From: Kalmusia sp. IMI 367209
Lineage: Eukaryota > Ascomycota > Dothideomycetes > Pleosporales > Didymosphaeriaceae
Direction of reading: 5' to 3'
Assembly: GCA_027946365.1 (NCBI GenBank)
Contig: JAPEUQ010000001.1
Span: forward strand, 2,356,001 to 2,420,000
DNA: 64,000 bases
Shown here: piece after piece, positions 55,533 to 64,000 of the stretch
Numbering within the stretch: position 1 is the stretch's first letter
How the letters are laid out: every line of letters starts with the position of its first letter
The notes under the pieces: model-generated
What the model was told of the DNA's origin: nothing
Seen by the model: only the letters and a program-made list of their open reading frames with translations
Database searches by the model: none
Position numbers and translations under genes: made by a program

Positions 55533-56707
55533 TCAGATATAGTCGCCATCGATGTCATGGTACTCGGAGGCTTGGCTATCTTCCTCGCTACTCTTCGCGC
55601 CATCATTCTCATCCTCGTCCTTCTGACGGCGAAGCCAAGCGGCCATGCCCTCAGATGCTTGGGCCGAGGCCTTGCGATTAGACCTAGCACGACTGTTCGA
55701 AGCATCGCTTGGAGCAGCTGACGGGCGTGGATCTCGGAATGGGTCATCAGCGCCGACGCCCAAACCCTGCACGCTGCAGAAGTCTTGACCTAGAATGGGG
55801 AGGTGCTGAGTTTTGACGGGAACATAGCTCTGAGCGTATGTAGGACTAGCGAAGCCGTTGTTGAAGGCATGCATGCCGTCGCCCACACTAGATCTAGCAT
55901 AGCCGTTAGGAGTCCCAGAGGTCTGAGCCATGGCATTCAAGTCTTCGCTAATGCTCGCTGAAATCCCTCGATTCGGCGCGTGCATAGGCATGCCAAAGTC
56001 GGTAAATGGATCTTCGGCAGCCTCTCGCAATTCAGTGGCTCGTGCGGAATCTCGTTCGAAGTCGGCAATATCAAGGGAGTCGCTTGGATACTCTATCGAA
56101 CGATTGATGTTAGACAGCTCACATTTACTATTCGCAAGCACTTACCAGTCTTGATACGAACAGCTGGGGAGCCAGCAGCTAGCATGCCTACACGGCCGCC
56201 GCGGCTGCCGCGTCCACCGCGACCACTGCCACGACCACGACCACTAGTACCACGACCACTAGTACCATTCTGAGCAGACGCCTTGGTTGGTGTGTTCTTT
56301 TCCTGGTCGGTGTAGTGGCCCTCAGCATCCGACTCGTCGCTGTCGGCCTTGGTCTTGCGCTTCTTCGGGGTAGTGTACTTGGACGCACGGGGGCGACCTC
56401 TGCCCGGCGTAGTAGTGATTGAAGCTTTGAGGCCGGAATCTTTACGAAGTTTGACGAATCGCTCCGTTACAGCTCTCGCAGAAGGTTTGACGCCCCCATC
56501 CGCTACGGTAGATTAGATTAGATCTTGTCTTCACGGAATGCTCCACTTACGCCAGGCCGCTGCGATCTTGCTGGAGTCGACCGAGATCCCGTGAGTCTCG
56601 ATGAGCTTGAGTAACAAGAGGCGGTCATTTTCGGCCGTCCCTGTGATGCAGAATCAGTAAATATCACGATAGTAGTATGGTCTAATTAGCTTACATGACA
56701 TAGGCAT
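55533..56707 (-). CDS. Myb-like / AT-hook chromatin-associated protein
   Basis: Four exons (56707-56695, 56640-56551, 56502-56146, 56092-55533) encode 339 residues. The first exon codes only four residues. The N-terminal 55 residues, MSWTAENDRLLLLKLIETHG...AAAWPDGG...AVTERFVKLR, look like a Myb/SANT-type helical domain common in fungal proteins. An AT-hook-like GRGRPRASK follows, then KKRK and a Gly-Arg run (RGRGSGRGGRGSRGG). The second half is Ser/Asp-rich, with two DPF motifs (DPFTDFG, DPFRDP). A final helix AAWLRRQKDEDEND precedes an acidic end. It is probably nuclear and DNA- or RNA-associated. No specific orthologue recognised. Confidence 0.75.
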
Positions 56708-58505
56708 TTTGGCTGATGTAGCTTGGTGCTGGTAGAAAGGCACGGGTGTATGGTGCTGAATTATGATAGATGACAGCTCCTCGGCGTGATGTGGGAGTAG
56801 GAGAGAAGGTAGCGTTGGGTGAGGTGAGCAAAGTAGAGTAAAGCAGGTGATGGGAAAGAGTGCCAGTGAGCGGTGAAAATGATGTGACAGGTATGGGTAC
56901 GAAAAGCGAAGACCGCCAGACGCGTGAGGTGAAGTGAAATAGTCGTAGCGGGAGAAGTAATAAATACCCTTGGGCTTGCATCACGTATCCTGGGGCAACA
57001 CGCCTTGGTATACAGTCATTCGTATGAGTGCAGGGTCGGATTTGTGTTCGCTGGGCCGTTACGGAAGCCCGCTAAGATGTGCAGCAGGGTATTTTTATGC
57101 CATGACTCATTCCAGTCATGAATCGAGTACTCCAAGTTCTGTAGATTTCATCCACGATAGGACATTGCAGTGCAGGTTCAGGGCCAGCATCTCTTCGCTT
57201 CAACGTACCCGGCCTTCCCAGCTCCATCTCATCCTGCATGCAGACTCCGCTGTTCATCCTCGAACTAATTTATTACTACCTCTATTTCTCCCTGAGAACT
57301 CTTAGAGAGCATAATGCACTCTCAGCGCGATGGTAGCAAGGACGCGGGGGCCATGGGATGGACCAATCGCACATGCACAATTAAACCGCGCTTCCGGGTT
57401 ACTGGTACGTCCAGACGACAGCTCACACCTTCAACACACTCGTCTTGGGTGTACCGCATTTCGGGTGCCCGCCTTAGCCACCTGGAAACACAATTGGGTT
57501 TCTAGGCCGTCACCATCGCTGAGCGAATCAGTGGATATCGCGGCATGCAAGAATAGATCTACGGTTGCACGACATCGCTCGCGATGACTCCCTCGGCCCA
57601 ATTTCTGCATAAAGACATTTGTTGCCTGTTGCGCCAGACGATAGCTATGTGGTAGAAATGGTTTTTGCTACTTTGCAGGAGTTGATCCTAGCACGCTGGG
57701 AAAGGCTTTGGACAGTAGCACGTACCCATTCGACGGTTGCAAGCGATCTAAATCAGGTGTGGGTCGCCATGGCTTGAAGAGTTTGTCTGCATTATCATTG
57801 TTACCCTTCATCATGCGAGACAGAAGAGATGCCCCTTAAAAGATTCTTCGGACAACTCACCGCTGGGTGATTTCGCGGGTGCTGAAAACGTCTCGTCATC
57901 TCGAGGATTTTTTGAGCTCGTGAAAGAGTGGTATTACCATTGGTGTGTACACCTGCCGGCCCTTGCTCAAATGTGATGTTGTGGTCGCGGTCTTGTAATG
58001 TATGTATTGATCGAGGAAGAAATAATTTTTCTCAGACCGAAACTTGTTTTCGGGATTGCTCAATGCACATCCTACCAGTACTGTGACAATGGCTCAGAGA
58101 CTCATTATGAGCCGAGCTACCCTATGCACATCACGTACAAGGTCTACTGTGAAGATCCTGTCTTGTAACCATGAGTGAACAGCGATAGGGGTCTTCTGCC
58201 GAGTTACGACTCGCTCGCATCACACCCCAGATATACTCTCAAGAAACTGACTGGATGGATAGGCTATATACTGTAGTATCACTTAGGTTCAGCGACGGCC
58301 AACATTCCCAGTTATCATAGCTAGCATCTCCGACGGATGATTATCAATCTGATCCTAGTCGTTCCATGATCTTGCTGTTTCACCAAGATCAGTCATCACT
58401 TTATGTTGTCCATCCTCCAAACGCATTTGCCGCAACAATTGGTTCTCGAGGTCAAGCTCACGTACGCGATGCCTGGCTCATTGGCACTATCAATGTCGCA
58501 GATAG
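56708..58505. other. intergenic, 1.8 kb
   Basis: No gene supported. Short frames near 56970-57590 overlap in several frames and lack motifs. The stretch to 58505 is mixed in composition. Confidence 0.45.
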
Positions 58506-60911
58506 CTAGTATTTGAGTAGCTTATCAATGTTCATTGTGTGGGTAATCGAGTATGGTGCCGTCGTGGCGCGTGGAACCTTGGGATGTAGAGAGGAAAGAA
58601 GTGGATCTTGGTAACGCAAATTCTGGTCGGAAGTATCCACAGGCAGTCCAGTCTCTTCCATCAAGTGACCGAAATCGGACGCTTCCTGTTCAGAATTGTA
58701 GCGAACGAAGTCGGACCGTACATCCCGTTTCATGGATTTCGCTAGTCGAGATGTTATAATGTAGAGGTGGTCCAAGCTCTGTGGCACTCCGACCGCCTCG
58801 ATTGCATCACAGATGTGGAAATCTTGTGCTTCTGTGGGGTGTTCTCCGCGTGGTATAAGACACTTCTGGGCTTCTAGCGTCTGTGAGTTGTGTTTCTTCT
58901 TTCTTCCACGGCGCTTCCTCTTCTTCTTCTTCGCATGTTCTCCCGCTTTGTTGTCAATCTTTCCATCTTTATCGTTGCCATCCTCCCCACCTCGCTCGTT
59001 ATTTTCTTCGCCTTCTTCATTTTTGTTTCGTATCTTTCCTACATCATCGGCCATTATTCCACCCACATTGTCATTATGCTTCTTGAAAACAATCTTGAGT
59101 TGTTTCGACAAAGGGCTGGGCTGAGCGCAAACCGATGCTTCCACGGTGGAGCTCTGCTGAAGATTTACCGCATCTTTCAAGGTAACATCGTATGGGATCT
59201 TTAATTCTTCAGAGTGGGATGCTTCCTGGTCTTCCGCCATTTTTGATCCAGGATCTCGCTGATCATGTACCTCCTTTCCTTTCGAAGCGGAGTGTTGTTG
59301 AGCGGAGTGTTGTTGAGCGGAGTGTTGTTGAGCGGAGTGTTGTTGAACTTGAATATCGTCCAACATAGGACCTTGCCGAACAAGTACCTCTTCTGATACA
59401 GAATCTTGCTGAGACTGTAACCTTTTCAAGACCAAGACTTGTTGAGAGCACAACTCCTTGATCTTTTTTAAGATTGATTTGGTGCGCTGCTTCCGACGAT
59501 CCTCCTTGGTTTCTCCACCAACGTCTCGGGGAATCATTTCATTCTCATCGTCAGTGCTCTTCCAATCAGCATCTGAGTGTTCTTCCCCTTCTTCCCTATT
59601 GCTTCTTTCTCTAGCTGCATTGTCACGTTTGACTCTGCTTACATCGTTAGACTCTTTTCCATTTTGTGCCTGGACATTCGGCACCACCGTGACTGGGCAT
59701 AACATTTCGTTGCCGCTGGCGATTTCCTGCTCATGTTCCGACTGCGCAAACGTCTCAGAAAGTTTCTTCAGGCCTTTCGCCTCTTCTGATAATTCACCAG
59801 GCTCATAATCGTCCTCGTTTGCCTTATCAGATTCTAGAGGCACAGATGATTGTTGCGAATCCTCAGCTTGATGTTGGCCTTTAATTATTGGGGCAATTGC
59901 TGGGGCATCGCTCAGATCATTCTCTCCAAGTGAGCCTAGAGAGGTCACCGGTGGTACGGTAACCACGGTTGAGTCCAAGATTGGCTCTGCTGAAGGTTTC
60001 TCCAACAGAAAGCCGACTTGGGAGATGCGTTCAAGATCCGTTTCTTCGTTTCGACCATCTTCTTCCGGCGCTGGGTAGACAGTGTCTTTAGCCATTGGGA
60101 TATTTGGCATGGTGCTATTGTTAGCTTCACCCGCGAAATCGATCTTCACGCCATTCGCATTTGATTTGGACTCTGTTCCGGGATCTTTGAAGATTCTATC
60201 CACACGAGCGATGCTTGCAGGATACGTTTGTTTCCGTGCTCCTGAATCTTTCTGCTCTAGATCGATAATGTCTATCAACCTTGGTTCAGTTATGTTGGCA
60301 TCCAAAGGAGGCTCCGTTTTAGGAATCTCCAAATTAGGATTGACTTGGGCGATGCCTTGAGGGTGCGCATCTGCATGTTTAAGCTCATCATTTGGTGCAC
60401 GGTGAGCGAGATTTTCAGCAGCTGGTTCAAAGTTCGATACCTTCTCTCCCTGCGAGTCCAGCCGACCAGCCGGATCACTTTCGGGCCTGCCATCTGAATC
60501 TAGTATGGTTTTCTGCGGAGCTTGTACTATGAGAGGCTCAACTGAAGCATTGCTTTTGGGTATCTCGGGCTTTGGCAACGATTTATTTGCTGCGGAGGCG
60601 GTCGCTTCAGGCGTATGCGTCCTCTTAGCACTCTTCAACCATGCTCTCGACCGTCGTGTATCGCCGATGGGCTGAACTGGACGAATAGATGGCGGCGCGA
60701 CCAACTTTGGGACATGACGATGCACTATAGTTGGCCTGCCAGGAAGATTAAGTGCCAGTGTCAAACCTGGCGTGTCTGGTGACTCTGATACCGTCCAAGC
60801 TGGCAGCATCGGACGCTGCCATTTCTGAGGCTCGAGTGATTTGGTTCCGGTCATATCATAGCGTGCGCTCGCTTCTACGCATATTGTAGGCTGTGAATCC
60901 TTGGGTGGCAT
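58506..60911 (-). CDS. large disordered hypothetical protein with QQHSA repeats
   Basis: One exon of 801 residues from the ATG at 60911. Most of it is polar, Glu/Lys/Ser/Pro-rich and likely disordered. A helical stretch (RRKQRTKSILKKIKELCSQQ, near 490) precedes four perfect QQHSA units coded by a 15-bp repeat at 59287-59346. An acidic Glu/Asp/Asn run is followed by a strong basic patch (KKKKRKRRGRKKKH, near 680), a likely nuclear signal. The last 100 residues (HICDAIEAVGVPQSLDHLYI) look folded and may be the conserved part. I recognise no family. A nuclear role is inferred only from charge. Confidence 0.65.
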   Translation of the reverse strand: MPPKDSQPTICVEASARYDMTGTKSLEPQKWQRPMLPAWTVSESPDTPGLTLALNLPGRPTIVHRHVPKLVAPPSIRPVQPIGDTRRSRAWLKSAKRTHTPEATASAANKSLPKPEIPKSNASVEPLIVQAPQKTILDSDGRPESDPAGRLDSQGEKVSNFEPAAENLAHRAPNDELKHADAHPQGIAQVNPNLEIPKTEPPLDANITEPRLIDIIDLEQKDSGARKQTYPASIARVDRIFKDPGTESKSNANGVKIDFAGEANNSTMPNIPMAKDTVYPAPEEDGRNEETDLERISQVGFLLEKPSAEPILDSTVVTVPPVTSLGSLGENDLSDAPAIAPIIKGQHQAEDSQQSSVPLESDKANEDDYEPGELSEEAKGLKKLSETFAQSEHEQEIASGNEMLCPVTVVPNVQAQNGKESNDVSRVKRDNAARERSNREEGEEHSDADWKSTDDENEMIPRDVGGETKEDRRKQRTKSILKKIKELCSQQVLVLKRLQSQQDSVSEEVLVRQGPMLDDIQVQQHSAQQHSAQQHSAQQHSASKGKEVHDQRDPGSKMAEDQEASHSEELKIPYDVTLKDAVNLQQSSTVEASVCAQPSPLSKQLKIVFKKHNDNVGGIMADDVGKIRNKNEEGEENNERGGEDGNDKDGKIDNKAGEHAKKKKRKRRGRKKKHNSQTLEAQKCLIPRGEHPTEAQDFHICDAIEAVGVPQSLDHLYIITSRLAKSMKRDVRSDFVRYNSEQEASDFGHLMEETGLPVDTSDQNLRYQDPLLSSLHPKVPRATTAPYSITHTMNIDKLLKY
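59287..59346. repeat. 15-bp x4 coding minisatellite
   Basis: Four perfect copies of GCGGAGTGTTGTTGA, in frame with the minus-strand gene, giving four Gln-Gln-His-Ser-Ala units. Confidence 0.97.
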
Positions 60912-62461
60912 CCTTCGTAGGAGATGAAGGCTGCGGCGATGTTGCCGATGGAAGCCTAAGGGAGATATTGATATATGCGCGGCTTTGTGGTTGAGTTTGA
61001 GCTGAGTGAATATTTACATAATTTGGACACTTTATTTTCTGTATAGATTCTAGCCGGTAGCGATACGGTTGAGAGTGGGTCCGGTTGCCTGTGCGCGGCA
61101 TGGGACATTTTGTGAGCTTGCTGGACATTCACTTGGGGTTCATCAGCGAGCTCCTTGATGAGACCTAATAAAACGTCACAAAAGATAAGTATTTTTCCTG
61201 CCACCATCCTCCCACAGCTTCTTAGTCTACTCTTTTGCTATAGTGACTACCACATGACTACTTTTTTAGGCTTTTAGGATATCGCGACTTCAACAACCCC
61301 ACCTCCACTGCTAACAAGCGCCACACTTGACAACAATAACAAAACTACTGATTCTCTTGAATTGAAGAAATATGGTTGAATCTCAGTTGAAAAAAAAACA
61401 ATGCAAAGCATACTGTGGTATTTGTACAGTTGCTTTTTTCCTTCTGCAGTGCCAAGGAGAGGGGTTACATTGCTGGGCATTAGATTTGCGACGGGCTGGA
61501 CGCTGTTGTGCTCAGAAGAAATGCACGCTAAGCCGTGGTGGGCTGAATCTGAGCGCGGCTACTGGCCGGTGATACCGACCCGTGGTCAATGTTCCTGCGG
61601 CAGTCGAAACATATGCCAAGGTGGCTTGCTGTACAACAAACATCTGTTTGTTAACGATTGGCACCCAAGTTTGAGGCTCACTGTGTTGTCTAGGATAGCT
61701 TTTGATGATGATGATGTTGTTGTTAAGGGAAATGTCTGTCGTAGCGCGGTCAGGGTGATCCGCGGTTCAGAGCACCAACGACTACACCCTGTCTCAAAGC
61801 AATGATGAGGTTTCGAATTACCAATCACGAGTCGCTGGCTTCTGAGAATCGTGGCGCACTCCTGTTCCGAGATGGCGTCTGCACGCAGTACATGATGGTC
61901 CTTGCTTTCGCTTTATCGCAAGCAAACAGGCTTCGTCAGCGGATTGGAATACGGGATGTCTTGAATTGTGCATTGAACTAGTCGCCGAGAGCGCATACGG
62001 AACAATATATGTTGCCCAGGTAGGCGGTGGCGGGTTGGGCTCTGCGTTGCCCCGTGGAGCTAGTGAATGCAATGAGAACTGATATGTTAGAGCTAGAATG
62101 AGATTGGCTGCATGAGTGACACAAGTTCCTCCGCAGCAAGAAACCAGGCACATCAACGTAGGGGAGCATACACCGCTACAGAAAATGAGTTCTCCCATTC
62201 ATCGATGTTTCTCTCGCGTTGCCCCGCATCTGAACCATACTGGGTCAGGACCGGTGAATGAAGGATACACGTGTTGGAGCGAACTTTCCTAATCGGGATG
62301 GTCTGGCGAGGCTAGCGGTCTAGCGTTACGGGTGCTTGCTTTTGGCCATTAGCTGCACCGGTTCCACCGCATTATCAAAGCGCTCGGCCCTGCCTCCCTT
62401 AAAACTGCGGTTTCCGTGCGATTTCGACACTGGTAACTCTGAACGCGTGTGGTGTACGGCA
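60912..62461. other. intergenic, 1.5 kb
   Basis: No gene supported. Frames at 61401-61828 overlap on both strands without motifs. It holds the divergent promoters of the flanking genes. Confidence 0.45.
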
Positions 62462-63955
62462 ATGGCTGGTCACTACGATTCTAACCAAACGGACCCCCGT
62501 CGAAGTAGGTTTGATGCGGGTCAAGCCACAAAACAAACAGACGAACCCGTCTCTAATCGGCCGAACCTAAGCGTGGATGCGACTCGCAGGAAGAATAACG
62601 AGTCTGTTGAGAATGACACGTCTGTCAAGGCAGCCGTGCTGGCTACTACACCTCCAGCTAGCGGGATCGGAAAGGGGATTGTGTAAGTAAATTTGTGCTG
62701 CTTCAAAATGCATACGCCCTGCCCATACGTTTTACATGGAATCTCTGCACGAGAACGCGCGCTATCATCATGCAGCTTCAAACAGACTCCAGATTTCTCG
62801 CTTTGGCGCTCAAGGAGCGATCTAAAAACAAACTCCAAAACATTCTCTTCACGTCCAGGGTTGCTCACAGTGCATAGCTCCCCAAGTATCTGTAGCGACA
62901 ATACTTACAACGGTCCCGATGAGAATCAAGATGCACAGCTCAGGGCCTATACCATAAAGCTAAAGAAGGACAACGCCCTACTTGCAGCAGAGAAGGTCGC
63001 TGCTCTCCAAAAAGCCACTATCGCCCAAGAGGCGCTCGCCGACGCTACCAAGAGATCCGCCGACGACCAAAACAAGGTCGCTGAAGCCGTCAAGAAATAC
63101 GCGGATACTCACAGTCGCATCAAAGATACACGAAAGATATATGCCAGATTAGAAGAGTCATATGCTAGGCGGCTCACAGAAAAGGACAACGCGGTCCAAG
63201 AAAACAAACTATTAGAGCAACAAATGAAAGACTTGAGGCAGAAAAATTCCGACCTAGCGACAGAGAAGCTTGAGTTGATGAGACTCAATTATGACATCGC
63301 CGAAGAGAGCGCCATCCTGAAGTCAGAAAACGCGGAGCTTGTTGAGCATAAGTTGTCTAATGAGGCGAGAATGAAGGATCTCGAAGCAGATCTCGAAGAG
63401 CTCAAGAGGTTGAGGGAGCATGATGCAGCGAAGCTGGAGCAGTATAAAGCAATCAAAGAAGATAAAGACAAATTGCAGGAGAATCTAGATGCTCTAGTGC
63501 AAATCGAGAAGAACACAAAGAAGGATCGCAAGAGGGATCGCTCAAGCACTCGGTCAAGAAGTCCACCTAGCCGTTATACGGGCCGTTCGAGAGTGCCATC
63601 TGCCTATCGCGACGAGTATTATGATGGACAAGGCTACGATCGGTTCAGGGCCAGGTCGAATTATCATGAGGATGCCTACCGTTCGCGCGACCGCGGCGAT
63701 TTCTATGGGCCTCCTGCTGAAAGCCCTTACGCGTCGCCTCGTGGAGAATTAAGTGGCGCACAAAGGCCATACATCGCCAATCACAGTGATCATCCCGTGC
63801 TGTCATCTAGAGAACGCCGGATTGACAAGAAGGCCACAGAGGAAATCGAAGCGACACAAGCACCTAAATCCACAAGAATTCCCACAGGACCGAGAGCAGG
63901 AGCTGATCTCCCTTCGAAGCCGAAATTCAAACGCGCCAAGCAGAGTAACGGCTAG
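62462..63955 (+). CDS. coiled-coil protein with RS-type tail
   Basis: Exons 62462-62682 and 62896-63955 encode 426 residues. The intron is long for this window (213 nt), with GTAAGT at its start and CTGTAG at its end; the join GIGKGIV|DNTYNG keeps frame. The first 70 residues are polar. Residues about 85-280 form a long coiled coil (e.g. KLKKDNALLAAEKVAALQKA and LRQKNSDLATEKLELMRL). The tail is Arg/Ser/Tyr-rich (RKRDRSSTRSRSPPSR) and ends in a basic KPKFKRAKQSNG. RS tails are common in splicing factors, while coiled coils suggest oligomerisation. No specific orthologue recognised. Confidence 0.7.
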
Positions 63956-64000
63956 CTACCGTCGTTTAATCAGTTGAATAACGCGTAGTAAAGTGAAGGC

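Overview
This window looks like nuclear DNA of a filamentous ascomycete (Pezizomycotina, most likely Dothideomycetes). Genes sit on both strands at roughly one per 2 kb. Introns are short (about 43-100 nt, two near 213 nt), with GT...AG ends and CTAAC/CTGAC-like branch sites. The gene set fits: a CYP52-like P450, a UstYa-family oxidase, mitochondrial succinyl-CoA ligase, seipin, GDT1, a telobox protein and CHZ1. The class-level placement is an inference from gene content. No bacterial, phage, CRISPR, rRNA or convincing tRNA signals were seen. Exon limits were set by reading frame, splice consensus and family conservation, and several differ from the longest open frames.

Left part (1-23.4 kb), mostly conserved housekeeping and metabolism: a low-complexity protein; a small membrane protein; a UstYa/DUF3328 protein; a P450; succinyl-CoA ligase beta (LSC2), divergent from a DUF3245-like nuclear protein; a 3-ketoacyl-CoA thiolase; NTF2 in five small exons; a GRE2/dihydroflavonol-reductase-like enzyme, divergent from a MetE-like methyltransferase; a conserved unknown; a CHZ1-like histone chaperone; and a PARP-type zinc-finger protein. 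The P450, the thiolase and the TCA-cycle ligase could together serve lipid catabolism, but nothing in the sequence shows co-regulation.

Middle part (23.6-46.6 kb): a 1000-residue putative mitochondrial PPR-like protein; a 2.1 kb non-coding stretch rich in simple repeats ahead of an acidic nuclear protein (perhaps CRF1/IFH1-like); seipin; an HSL-type esterase; a cyclin K/T-like protein; a GDT1-family transporter with a long luminal leader; a TRF/Taz1-like telomere protein with a C-terminal Myb telobox; a zinc-knuckle protein; and a secreted Asn-Gly-repeat protein.

Right part (46.6-64 kb) is the accessory-looking zone: a gene-poor interval with a pentanucleotide repeat, broken coding fragments and a histidine-rich decayed repeat; a small spliced gene whose start codon lies at the edge of a 56-bp tandem duplication; an alpha/beta hydrolase; a pair of small alpha-helical/coiled-coil genes; a Myb-like AT-hook protein; a large unknown basic/acidic protein with a QQHSA repeat; and an RS-tailed coiled-coil protein at the right edge.
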